A stretch of DNA of 57,976 nt from CAYRPN01 sp964426135 (lineage in GTDB: Bacteria; Planctomycetota; Phycisphaerae; Phycisphaerales; Phycisphaeraceae): NCBI GenBank assembly GCA_964426135.1, contig CAYRPN010000025.1, positions 1-57,976 of the forward strand, read 5' to 3'. Below are positions 16,094-24,474 of the stretch, piece after piece. The translations under genes were made by a program, and so were the position numbers. Below the pieces are notes generated by a model, which did not search any database, was not told the DNA's origin, and saw only the letters and a list, made by a program, of their open reading frames with translations. Numbering within the stretch: position 1 is the stretch's first letter; each line of letters opens with the position of its first letter.

Positions 16094-16903
16094 TCACTTC
16101 GTCGGTTCTTCACAAGTTGCAACTGGTTCGGCGTCCGCGGACTGCTCCGGTCTGGCCTTCGAGTTCTTCTTCTCGCCGGCCTGTTCGCGCAGGCGGTAGC
16201 TCTTGCCGGTGATGGTGATCGTCTCGGCGTGGTGCAGGAATCGGTCGAGGATGGCGGTGGCGCTGGGCACGTCACCGATGAGCTTGCCCCAATCCTCCAG
16301 CGGACGGTTGCTGGTCATCATGGTCGAGCGGGTTTCGTAGCGGCGCATGATGATCTCGAAGAGATACTCACCCGAGCGTTTGGGCAGCTGCTTCATGCCC
16401 ATGTCGTCGATGATCAGCAGATCGGGCTTGAGGTAACGGGCCAGGACCTTTTCCTCGCCGCCCAGCGATTCGTCGTGGAGGAAGTCGCGGACGATGTCGA
16501 AGATGGATCGGTATAGGACGGTGAAGCCGGCCTTGATCGCCTGGTAGCCGATGGCCTGCACGAGGTGACTTTTCCCAACGCCCGGTGGTCCCAGCAGCAG
16601 CACGTCGCGGGCTTCGCGGATGAACCGGCCGGCGGCCAGGTCGAAGATCTGCTTGCGCTTGATCGAGGGATTGAAGCTGAAGTCGAAGTCTTCGATGGTG
16701 CGTTGATCGCGGAAGGCGGCGGCTTTCACCCGGCGTGCGATGAGGCGATCGGCGCGGACGGCCAGTTCGTCCTGCACGATCAGTTCGAGGAACTCGCCGT
16801 GGGTGAGATTGTGGCCGGCGGCTTCCTGCAGACGCACGTCGAGCGTCTGCATCAGGCCCGTGAGGCGCAGCTTGTGCAGGGAAGATTGCAGCGATTCGTT
16901 CAT
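16094..16903 (-). CDS. istB: IS21 helper ATPase IstB
   Basis: A 269-aa AAA+ protein of the DnaC/IstB type. Walker A is GPPGVGKSH starting at residue 105 and Walker B is LLIIDDMG. The TSNRPLEDW stretch and the RSGEYLFEIIMRRYE arginine-rich helix are typical of IstB. It assembles on target DNA and activates the IstA transposase. The start overlaps the istA stop by ATGA. The C-terminal tail (about residues 240-269) is polar and probably flexible. The length fits the family. Confidence 0.94.
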   Translation of the reverse strand: MNESLQSSLHKLRLTGLMQTLDVRLQEAAGHNLTHGEFLELIVQDELAVRADRLIARRVKAAAFRDQRTIEDFDFSFNPSIKRKQIFDLAAGRFIREARDVLLLGPPGVGKSHLVQAIGYQAIKAGFTVLYRSIFDIVRDFLHDESLGGEEKVLARYLKPDLLIIDDMGMKQLPKRSGEYLFEIIMRRYETRSTMMTSNRPLEDWGKLIGDVPSATAILDRFLHHAETITITGKSYRLREQAGEKKNSKARPEQSADAEPVATCEEPTK

Positions 16904-18732
16904 ACGTGGACTCCTTGGGTAGTGGGATGGTTGCCCCCGGTGAAGGCGTGATGAACCAGCCGGCCGTAGTCGGCCAGTGAACGGATGATGGGATGCTCGT
17001 CGATGAACCCCGGCAGTTCGCCTTGCTCGTCCATGCGATCCGCGCCGCGCTGAATGAGCTGACGGATCGTGCGCAGGCGGAACGCCTCGTGGGACAGGGC
17101 GATCTCACAGGCGCGGTTGATCCGCTCGCCGGGATACTTGTTGGCCAGGCTGATCAGGCCTTGCAGGACGCGCACGCCTTCGATGCCTCGCTGCTGCACC
17201 ATGGCTTGGGCCCAGCGGCCCGCGTCGGCGCCGATGGCTCCGGCCTTCTGCAACAGCCACGTCGCTCCGCGTTCGACGCCGGTGATCTTGCGGTCGAGGA
17301 TGTGACGGTGGTCGGTGCGGAATCGGCCGGGCTCGCTACGGATGTGCAACGCGATCTGCTGCATGCGTGAATCGAAGATGCGCACGGTCCTTGCATCCCA
17401 CCGCGCCCACACCGTGCGGCCCAGATATTCCGGCGGCACCGAGTAGTACGCCCTGGCCACTTCGACGTGGCCGTCGCGATTGACGATGCGCTGACCTTCG
17501 GTGAACGACGGGAAGCGAGCCGACGGCAGCGGCTGCAACGCTGACCGCTCCACCTTCTCGAACATCTCCTTCACCTGTCGCTTGGTGGTGCCGTGGATGC
17601 GCCGGTCCGCGATGGTCGTCTCCCAGCGCAGCAGGTGCTCGTTCTCCTCTTGAAGCGACTCGAACTCGTGGCCCTTGAGCCCATTGCCCTTGGTGTAGCC
17701 GACGCCGCGTTCGACCTTGCCCTTATGCCTCGGTGTGCGCGGCTTTGTCGGCAGCGGAACGATGCCGTAGTACTGGCAGAACGATTGCACCTTCGGATTC
17801 AGCTCCGGGTCGAACCAGTCCGCTTTGCTCACCGCGGCCTTCAGGTTGTCCAATACCAAGGTCTGCGGCACACCGCCGAAGTGATGGAAGGCATTCTCCA
17901 GGCAGCGGATGAACTCCTCGGTCGTCTGCCGGAACACCGCTTCGCTGTAACCCTTGCGGCTGTGGCTGAGCACGATGCGAAGAACATGCGTGCGCCGCTT
18001 CCTGCCTTGGCTGTCGATGACCGGCGCGCCGGTGCCGAAGTCCACCTGGGCTTCCTGGCCCGGCTCGCACTCCATGCGCCGAAATGGCGGCTCGGGCACA
18101 TCCTGCAGCGTCCGCACGTATCGCCGCACGCTGTAGTAGCTGGGCAGTCCCCCGGTGCCCCCGGTGCCCACGCCAGCCTCGACGCCGCCAACATCCCCGA
18201 CGCCAGCCGCGGCATCGTCGCCGTGCTGCTCGCGCAGATCCTGCCAGATGCGCGTGGCACTGAGGCCGCGCTCCAGACCCGCCAGGATCGCCGCATGGTG
18301 CGACTGGCAATCGCTCAACGATCGCGGCAACGTCCCGGCACGCGGAAGCGCCCCAGTCGCACCGCCACTTCCGGGGGCAGCCCCGCCGGCGACTGAGGCG
18401 CTCCGAGAAGCGCCCGTCATCCCGGTGGGCGCCGTGGCTGGAATGGGGCCATCAGCCTCGACGGTGCCGGTGGGCGCTGTGGCCGGTTTTGCCTCACTGG
18501 CTTCGGAAATGCCGGTGGGCGCTGTGGCCGGTTTTGACCCCGCCGCGCCCCTACGGACCATGGGCGCGCCCCCGGGAGCGGCCGATTCAGGCGGGTCCAC
18601 GCCACAACGCACGTACTTGGACACCGTCTCGCGATGGACGCCCAGTTCGCGGGAAATCCGTCGGCACGACCAGCCGCGCTCATACAACGTCAGAATGGAA
18701 TGAATCTGGGCCACTCGCAATTGATTCGCCAT
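16900..18732 (-). CDS. istA: IS21 transposase IstA
   Basis: A 610-aa DDE transposase. An N-terminal HTH (RVAQIHSILTLYERGWSCRRISRELGVHRETVSKYV) is followed by a long Ala/Gly/Thr-rich linker (about 45-200), then the catalytic core with AQVDFGTG (first D), LVLDNLKAAV (second D) and HKGKVERGV (E), and a C-terminal beta-barrel domain. It is longer than usual because of the linker, which contains three 15-residue repeats (PATAPTG...). It lies wholly inside the IS ends and appears intact. Confidence 0.94.
   Translation of the reverse strand: MANQLRVAQIHSILTLYERGWSCRRISRELGVHRETVSKYVRCGVDPPESAAPGGAPMVRRGAAGSKPATAPTGISEASEAKPATAPTGTVEADGPIPATAPTGMTGASRSASVAGGAAPGSGGATGALPRAGTLPRSLSDCQSHHAAILAGLERGLSATRIWQDLREQHGDDAAAGVGDVGGVEAGVGTGGTGGLPSYYSVRRYVRTLQDVPEPPFRRMECEPGQEAQVDFGTGAPVIDSQGRKRRTHVLRIVLSHSRKGYSEAVFRQTTEEFIRCLENAFHHFGGVPQTLVLDNLKAAVSKADWFDPELNPKVQSFCQYYGIVPLPTKPRTPRHKGKVERGVGYTKGNGLKGHEFESLQEENEHLLRWETTIADRRIHGTTKRQVKEMFEKVERSALQPLPSARFPSFTEGQRIVNRDGHVEVARAYYSVPPEYLGRTVWARWDARTVRIFDSRMQQIALHIRSEPGRFRTDHRHILDRKITGVERGATWLLQKAGAIGADAGRWAQAMVQQRGIEGVRVLQGLISLANKYPGERINRACEIALSHEAFRLRTIRQLIQRGADRMDEQGELPGFIDEHPIIRSLADYGRLVHHAFTGGNHPTTQGVHV
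18420..18536. repeat. 45-bp tandem repeat inside istA
   Basis: Identical 27-mers begin at 18465 and 18510, with a third diverged copy near 18420, a period of 45 bp (15 codons, encoding PATAPTG repeats). Each of the two exact copies contains GTGGCCGGTTTTG, which also occurs in the right IS end (near 18787-18799, with one flanking difference). Confidence 0.7.
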
Positions 18733-18945
18733 CGCAGGTCTCCAGTGGGGAAACTGGTGACCCTACGGGGACGAACCCCTTCATGAGTGGCCGGTTTTGG
18801 AAGCGCCCAGAGGTGGCTGGTTTTGAGCGCCCCATGACATAGGCGCGCCCCGTCGATGAGATGTGCATGTCACGGTGACGGGTTTGTCGATGCGGTCGGT
18901 TGACCGAGGTTCGAACTTAGACTTTTTCCGGGAGGCCGAATCAGC

Positions 18946-19100
18946 CTATTTGCGGGGTCCGGGCACCCGCCAAGAGGCCGCTGGCCGGGGATGGCGATGA
19001 CCATCATCCCGTGTGACTTGCGCGTCGAAAGCCTGGGTGAACTTGGTGTCACGTTCGTGGATCAGGACCTGGAGATCAAAGGCGACCTTTCGTTGGCGCA
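18946..19100 (-). pseudogene. Remnant of an rve-type transposase
   Basis: On the minus strand one frame reads FDLQVLIHERDTKFTQAFDAQV. This matches the I-R-D-R-D-x-K-F-T-x-A-F-D segment of IS481/IS3-like integrase cores (one of the catalytic aspartates). After it the frame decays. Only about 50 codons remain, with no start or stop that makes sense. It lies between the IS21 right end and the DUF1254 promoter, evidence of repeated insertion in this zone. Confidence 0.5.
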
Positions 19101-19114
19101 AATTCTGACGTGTA

Positions 19115-19144
19115 TTGACGGAGTTGGATCGACGCCAATATGAT
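19115..19144 (+). promoter_or_regulatory. Probable sigma-70 promoter for the DUF1254 genes
   Basis: TTGACG (19115-19120) and TATGAT (19139-19144) each match 5 of 6 consensus bases with an 18-base spacer. It lies about 45 bases before the first DUF1254 start. Confidence 0.5.
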
Positions 19145-19188
19145 CTCGAAAAATTTCGGGTGGGGATATTTTTCAAAGGGTCCAAAGA

Positions 19189-20718
19189 ATGGCATTCTCA
19201 TCTCAAATACGATTGATCAAGAACATCTTGATCGTTTCGGCGTGCGCCAGTGTGATTGGCTGTGTTAATTCGGGCGGGCAAAAGGCATTGCCAAAATACA
19301 AGGCTGACGTACCCGAATCGATCCGCACGCCCGACACGGTTCATACGAGAACGCTCGGGACGCTGAGGTTCTTCGATGGTATGCCCAGCGCCGAAACGGT
19401 CGCAAAGACGTACGACTATCTGGACGTGGCGCGTGCAGCGGAGGCCTTCCTCGCCGGGATACCCGCAACGTCTGCTCATTCGGTGATGGAAGGGTTCCGG
19501 CAGGTGGGAATGCAGCCGGGGAATCTCGGTATAGCCGAAGACCTGCTTGACGCCCGCTCGCTGTTCCTTACCCCGAACACGACAACGATCTACGCCATGT
19601 TGGAGTTCGACGTGAAGGACGAACCCTTCATGCTTGAAATTCCACCGGGTGTGCTCGGGCCGGTGCAGGACGCTTACTTCCGGTTTGTCGTGGATTTTGG
19701 GCCGGTGGGTCCTGATCAGGGCAAAGGGGGGAAGTATTTTGTGGCCCACAAGGACTACAAAGGCGCGGTGCCGGCGGGTGTATTCGAAGCCCGAACCAGC
19801 ACCTATCGCAACATGGCATTCTTCCGCGTTTTCGTCACGGATGGCGACAGGGCTGCAGCTGTGCGCTCGGTGAAGTCGGCATTCCGATGCTATCCGCTCT
19901 CGCGGGCTGCGAATCCGCCGGCGCAGAAATTCGTCAACGTCTCCGGCAAGCAGTTCAACACGGTTCACGCCAACGATTACAAGTTCTTTGAGGAAATGGA
20001 CGCCGTCGTTCAGCACGAGCCTGCCGACTGGCTGGATCCCCAGACATTGGGCCTCTTTGCATCCGTTGGCATCAAGAAGGGCAAGCCTTTTGCTCCCGAC
20101 GAGCGGACGAAAAAGCTCCTGGCGGAAGGCGTGGTCATTGGTAACGCTGCCGCACGTTCCATCTCTTTCGCCAACCGCGACCGAAGCGTCTACTACTATC
20201 CCGATCGGCAGTGGTACGCTTCCTTCGCGGGCACCTACGACTTCATCGATAACGGCGTGCTTGATTCAGACAAGCGCGTGCTTTGGCTCTACAACGCCAC
20301 CGGCGTCACGCCGGCCATGTCCACACCGAAGGTCGGCACCGGCTCGGTCTATCCGATGGTCGCCCGCGATTCGAAAGGAAATTATCTCGACGGAGCCAAG
20401 ACGTACTCGGTCACGCTTCCCGCGCCGATCCCGGTCAACAACTTCTGGGCGTTCACCGTGTATGACTGCCAGACGCGAAGCCTTCTGGAAACCGATCAGA
20501 AGAGCGCCGGCATCGACAGCAACAACAAGAACATGAAGTCCAATGCGGACGGCTCATACACGGTCTATTTTGGCCCGCAGGCACCCGAGGGAAGGGCCGA
20601 CAACTGGGTTCAGACCATGCCGGGCAAAAGTTACTTCGTCTTCCTCAGGCTTTATGGGCCCCTGGAGCCTTGGTTCAACAAGACCTGGAAGCCCGGTGAT
20701 TTCATGAAGCTGAATTGA
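19189..20718 (+). CDS. DUF1254/DUF1214 lipoprotein, copy 1
   Basis: A 509-aa exported protein. The N-terminus (SQIRLIKNILIVSACASVIGC) is a signal peptide with Cys25 as the likely lipidation site. The DUF1254 domain (about 65-200, for example LFLTPNTTTIYAMLEFDVKDEP) is followed by a DUF1214 domain at the C-terminus (YPMVARDSKGNYLDGAKTYSVTLP, NFWAFTVYDCQTRS, and a final FFLRLYGPLEPWF-type motif, here YFVFLRLYGPLEPWF). These proteins are common in soil and marine bacteria; their biochemical role is not established. It has a good promoter upstream and a second family member 46 bp downstream. Confidence 0.9.
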   Translation: MAFSSQIRLIKNILIVSACASVIGCVNSGGQKALPKYKADVPESIRTPDTVHTRTLGTLRFFDGMPSAETVAKTYDYLDVARAAEAFLAGIPATSAHSVMEGFRQVGMQPGNLGIAEDLLDARSLFLTPNTTTIYAMLEFDVKDEPFMLEIPPGVLGPVQDAYFRFVVDFGPVGPDQGKGGKYFVAHKDYKGAVPAGVFEARTSTYRNMAFFRVFVTDGDRAAAVRSVKSAFRCYPLSRAANPPAQKFVNVSGKQFNTVHANDYKFFEEMDAVVQHEPADWLDPQTLGLFASVGIKKGKPFAPDERTKKLLAEGVVIGNAAARSISFANRDRSVYYYPDRQWYASFAGTYDFIDNGVLDSDKRVLWLYNATGVTPAMSTPKVGTGSVYPMVARDSKGNYLDGAKTYSVTLPAPIPVNNFWAFTVYDCQTRSLLETDQKSAGIDSNNKNMKSNADGSYTVYFGPQAPEGRADNWVQTMPGKSYFVFLRLYGPLEPWFNKTWKPGDFMKLN

Positions 20719-20764
20719 AGTGCCTGAATATCGATCTCGAAACTCTGTTCGCAAGGAACCCGGC

Positions 20765-22093
20765 ATGAGAATCAATGTCGCAATAATGCCACTCGCGTTG
20801 TTGGTGACCGTTTCAGCTTGCACCGCAAAGAACGCGTTCACACAAAACACCGTACCCGACAAGAAGTCCATTTCCGATGCGTACGCATACCTGCTGGGCC
20901 GCGCCCTGGTGATACGGCAGGAGCACATCGATCTGGAAGAGCCTGGCGTTGCTTATAACGCGATCAAATACAATTCGCTCGGGTCCGCCGAGTTCGCCAA
21001 CCCGAACCTCGATGTCGCCTATCTCGAAGCGTGGATTGCGGTGGACGACAAGACGCCCGTGCTGCTTGAAGTGCCCAAAATTGAAGGTCGCTATTACGCT
21101 GCGCAGATTTGCGATGAATGGGGCGAGGTCATCACCAATATCACCGAGCGCAACTTCCCGTCGCATCCCTACGGCAAGTTCGCATTCGTTGCACCGGGTT
21201 CGAAGGCGGCGCTCCCCGAGGATGCGGTGCGCATTGAATTGAACTCACACAAAGCCAAGATGCTCGGACGCGTGGAACTCAAGGACGACCGAGACGGTGC
21301 CGTGGCTTTGCAAAAGCAGTTCAAAATGAGGCCGCTGGGCAAACCCGTGATTCAGCCGGCTGTGAAGATCGCGACGATCGATAATAAGGAACTGGTCGGC
21401 GTCGAGATCTTCGACAATGTCGATGAGGTCCTCGCCAGCGCTCACGACATTTCGTCAGCGGCTGCCTCAATGCAGGCCAAGGTCCGTGAGATCGCAAAGC
21501 TGGCCAAGGATCCGGGGCAGCGTGCAATGATCGATGAAGTGATCAAGAAGCAGGTCATTCCTGAGTTTCTCAATTACGCTCTCACCAAGTCGGGAGCGTT
21601 CAAGAACCAGTGGCTTGGCACGCTGGGCACGGGCAACTACGGGGCCGATTACCGCAAGCGCACCTCCGCGAACCTGGTCGGTATCTGGGCCAACGCCAAT
21701 GACGAAGTCATTTATTTCGTTGTCACAAAGGATGAAGAAGGCAAGCCGCTCAACGGCGCCAACGATTATGTCATCCACTTCCCCAAGGCCGACCGACCCG
21801 AAGAAGTGGTCAACTCATACTGGTCGGTGATTCTCGTGGATGTGCCCAACTACCGGGTCGTACCGAACAAGCTCAACCGTTTCAACCTCAACAACTATTC
21901 GGGACTGAAGTCTGAAGCCGACGGGTCGCTGAAGATCCTGCTGGCGAAACAGCCGAGCGCGGCGGTCCCCGAGTCGAACTGGCTGCCCTCGCCAGAAGGC
22001 AAGGGTTTCTCGCTGACCATGCGCTGCTACGTCCCCAAGGATGTAGTCAAGCGTGGCGAGTGGTTTCCGCCGGCAATTAAACGCGTAAACTAG
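20765..22093 (+). CDS. DUF1254/DUF1214 lipoprotein, copy 2
   Basis: A 442-aa exported protein. The start at 20765 follows AAGGA and gives a lipoprotein signal (INVAIMPLALLVTVSAC). DUF1254 features are present (YNSLGSAEFANPNLDVAYLEAWIAVDDK, LEVPKIEGRYYAAQICDEWGE), as is a C-terminal DUF1214 domain (NSYWSVILVDVPNYRVVPN, ESNWLPSPEGKGFSLTMRCYVPK). It probably shares a transcript with copy 1. The two are clearly diverged paralogues, not a recent duplication. Confidence 0.88.
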   Translation: MRINVAIMPLALLVTVSACTAKNAFTQNTVPDKKSISDAYAYLLGRALVIRQEHIDLEEPGVAYNAIKYNSLGSAEFANPNLDVAYLEAWIAVDDKTPVLLEVPKIEGRYYAAQICDEWGEVITNITERNFPSHPYGKFAFVAPGSKAALPEDAVRIELNSHKAKMLGRVELKDDRDGAVALQKQFKMRPLGKPVIQPAVKIATIDNKELVGVEIFDNVDEVLASAHDISSAAASMQAKVREIAKLAKDPGQRAMIDEVIKKQVIPEFLNYALTKSGAFKNQWLGTLGTGNYGADYRKRTSANLVGIWANANDEVIYFVVTKDEEGKPLNGANDYVIHFPKADRPEEVVNSYWSVILVDVPNYRVVPNKLNRFNLNNYSGLKSEADGSLKILLAKQPSAAVPESNWLPSPEGKGFSLTMRCYVPKDVVKRGEWFPPAIKRVN

Positions 22094-22142
22094 CGAAAGA
22101 GTCTCCTGTTCCAAACCCATCGAACGGCCAATCGCCCATTCT

Positions 22143-22360
22143 TCAAGTCAGGTCTGGTGGCTCCATCGGGGAGTCTTGGTGCGGCGGAGTGGAACAGCCG
22201 CCAAGGAAGTGCCCCTCTTCCCACGTGTTGGCCCCATGAACCAGCCGCACGTACATCCCCGGCGGGTTATCCCACACGCGCCACTCGACGCAGCGCATCA
22301 TCCGGTCGCGGAACACGTTGTCTTCGGCCGCACGTGGTTCTTACGGGCCATGATGGTGCC
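22143..22360 (-). pseudogene. Frameshifted C-terminal gene fragment
   Basis: Two overlapping frames on the minus strand join into one protein-like stretch: MARKNHVRPK up to about 22332, then (after an apparent one-base loss) EDNVFRDRMMRCVEWRVWD and NPPGMYVRLVHGANTWEEG, ending at a stop at 22143. The composition is clearly coding, but the family is not certain to me. It lies just downstream of the FkbM fragment, so it may be part of the same lost glycan-modification gene set. Confidence 0.45.
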
Positions 22361-22379
22361 CCGACGCCGCGCGTGCGGG

Positions 22380-23050
22380 TCATCTGGTCGCCTGTGAGGC
22401 GTAGAAGAGCCACGTCGTCGGGCCATTCTTAAAGTGATCCACTGCGGGATGTGAAGGAAGTGAGGCGATCACGTCGTTGACGCTGCGACGCCTGCCGTGA
22501 ATCTCAATGTCGTGCGCTTCGCCACAGATCTGCTGCACCTGAGACGAATCAACGCCGTCAAGGATCGAGTACTCCGCGCCCTCGCAGTCGAGTTTGAGCA
22601 GCCGCACCGGCCCGCCCGCGCGAGCCAGAACTTCTGCCAGCGTGATCGTGCCCACCGGCAGCCCCCGGCCCCGGCACACAGTTCCGCCGCCGGTGTTGTG
22701 CGGATCGTCCTCCGCGGGAGACATGAACGCTGGTTCATCGGCGGGCCAGACGGCGGCAGGGATGATCTCAACGCGATCGCCGTACCGAGCGAGATTGCGG
22801 CGGAGCAGCTTGAGGTTCTCAGGGTGCGGCTCGCAGGTGATGACCTTCCCCGCGCCGCGCATGAGGCAGGCGTGCGCGAAGGCGCCGATGTGACCTCCCA
22901 CATCCACGATCACGTCGGCCGGCTCGAAGCGCGGCGGCAAGCGATATTCGTTGCCGAGGACGACGGGTTGCCAGATGTTGAGGTCCCATGTGTCCGGACG
23001 GAACGCGAAGTGCAATTGCGGCGCGCGCCCACGCGCGTGATAACCGCCGG
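22380..23050 (-). pseudogene. FkbM-family methyltransferase, 5'-truncated
   Basis: About 220 codons with the FkbM SAM-methyltransferase signature: VIVDVGGHIGAFAHACLMRGAGKVITCEPHPENLKLLRRNL, then LLKLDCEGAEYSIL. The C-terminus (HFKNGPTTWLFYAS) looks natural. There is no proper start: the frame continues upstream without ATG until it meets a helicase fragment in another frame near 23045. FkbM enzymes O-methylate sugars or similar acceptors. Probably a non-functional relic left by a deletion, although internal initiation cannot be excluded. Confidence 0.65.
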
Positions 23051-23625
23051 GTCCCGGTCACGATAAACTCGGTAAGCATGTCGTAGAACTGCTGCTCTGC
23101 GGGTGAGTACTCGTAAGTCCGACTCTGAACGAGCGGCTCCTTGAATAGGGGTTTGCCACGGAGGTCGGTCACGTTCTGCTTGTTGTTGCGAATCATGGCG
23201 TCCGGCAAACGTCGAAGCTGCTCTGAGTGAGACATCGTCGGTCCGAACTTGTCCGGTTGCAGAAGTCCCAGCAGAGAGAAAAAGCCGAAAGGTTTGCCGC
23301 GATGTGGCGTGCCCGTGAAGAACACCATCGAGCGGATTCGGCCGCCGCCGACAAGTTGCTGAATGAGCTTGAAGCCGAGCGTTGGGCCTGCCTGCTCGTC
23401 CGCGTTAAGGTGATGGGCCTCGTCGACAATAGCCAAATCCCAAGGTTCAGCCGCCAGCATGCGCTCGTGCCGCCCATTGCTGTCAAGCCGCAGGGTGTGT
23501 AATGACGCAACCACCTGTGGATTCGTATTCCAGAAATCGCCCCTGGCCGTATCGGCAGCGGGCGCGTAGATGCTCGTGCGGATGTCGAACATCGTTCTCA
23601 GTCGGTATCCGGCGCGATATGTCGA
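23045..23625 (-). pseudogene. SNF2-like helicase fragment, truncated at both ends
   Basis: About 190 codons on the minus strand. They include DLAIVDEAHHLNADEQAG (DEAH box) and SMVFFTGTPHRGKPFGFFSLLGLL (motif III), followed by a LPDAMIRNNKQNVTDLRGKPLF stretch typical of SNF2-type helicases found in defence clusters. The Walker A half and the second helicase lobe are missing. It is fused out of frame to the FkbM fragment at about 23045. Likely the remains of a restriction- or defence-associated helicase. Confidence 0.65.
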
Positions 23626-23791
23626 TCAAGGAGAGATACCGGTCACGCATGAGAAAGCACAGACGCTCGTCGCCGATGTTGATGCGATGCGCGAGGACAT
23701 ACAGCGATTCACGAAGTAGCGGTTGCCAAGGTAAAATGGTTGTCCGCCGGCATGTATCGTGACTTCGACCGTATCGAATAAAATGGGCGGC

Positions 23792-24448
23792 ATGTCTCGC
23801 GAACTTACCATCGCCTGGGTCAAGCGCAACTGCCCCGATCCGCGGGTGCTGAAGGACGTGATTGGCCGCCTCGATCAGGCCGCTGCCAGCGGATTCCTGC
23901 TCCTCGTCTTCGGCAACCGGCTTACGAAGTCCCGGTCGCCGTACCTCGTGGTCTCGCACTACAGCGAGATGTTCGCCTTCGAACTGACTTCCCGGCAGTT
24001 GAAGAACATGGGCGTCCCGCCTGATGTTCTCGGTGCAGTGATTCGCAAGTGGCCGAGGGAGGAAGCGGCCACGGCGAACGACCCAGTGATCGCGCTGACC
24101 AACCTGGTGATCGACAACGCCGACCGGCAAGTAGCCGCGGCACCTGTCACCGGCCACGTTGACTATCAATCGTCGCTTCCGCTCATCGAGGGCGTGTCGA
24201 TCCGGATGTCCTTCGACCTGCCCGGCGGCGCAACGATCTCGCATTACGATCACCCGATGGGACCGCTGCCATCGCGCGGCACGCTTCGGTTCCAATTGAC
24301 GCCATTGAAGAATGCCATGAACGAGAGGTCGCGCGAGCTGCCGGGGACGTTGCCGGTGTTCTGCAACCTGTGCAGGCAATCTCCCGAAGGTCGAGCGCCG
24401 GACGTATTGCTGAGCAACACATGTGCAACGTTGATCGACGTGATTTAG
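23792..24448 (+). CDS. Unknown protein, first gene of helicase trio
   Basis: A 218-aa protein starting MSRELTIAWVKRNCPDP (an alternative ATG lies three codons upstream). It is predicted soluble with alternating strands and helices: FLLLVFGNRLTKSRSPYLVVSHYSEMFAFELTS, then LVIDNADRQV and MSFDLPGGATISHYDHPMGPLP. A late FCNLCRQ could bind metal. I recognise no family. It sits 26 bp before the SF1 helicase on the same strand and is very likely co-transcribed. The ribosome binding site is weak, so the start is uncertain. Confidence 0.65.
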   Translation: MSRELTIAWVKRNCPDPRVLKDVIGRLDQAAASGFLLLVFGNRLTKSRSPYLVVSHYSEMFAFELTSRQLKNMGVPPDVLGAVIRKWPREEAATANDPVIALTNLVIDNADRQVAAAPVTGHVDYQSSLPLIEGVSIRMSFDLPGGATISHYDHPMGPLPSRGTLRFQLTPLKNAMNERSRELPGTLPVFCNLCRQSPEGRAPDVLLSNTCATLIDVI

Positions 24449-24474
24449 GCGATTGCACAGGAGCGAAGGAATGA

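Larger units (their letters stand above)
16020..18839 (-). mobile_element. IS21-family insertion sequence (complete)
   Basis: A 2820-bp element with istA and istB on the minus strand. The ends match each other: both begin TGTCAT and each carries two copies of a GGGCGCT...AAAACC(A/G)GCCA motif about 28 bp apart, as expected for multiple transposase-binding sites in IS21 ends (left 16020-16073, right 18786-18839). No 4-8 bp target duplication is visible: the left flank ends CGATAC and the right flank begins TAGGCG. That suggests a later rearrangement or one-ended recombination. Confidence 0.88.

Noticed and set aside
23483..24379. A 298-codon open frame on the minus strand opposite the first trio gene
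   Set aside because: Arg/His-rich antisense-type composition; the plus-strand frame has normal protein character and operon position.
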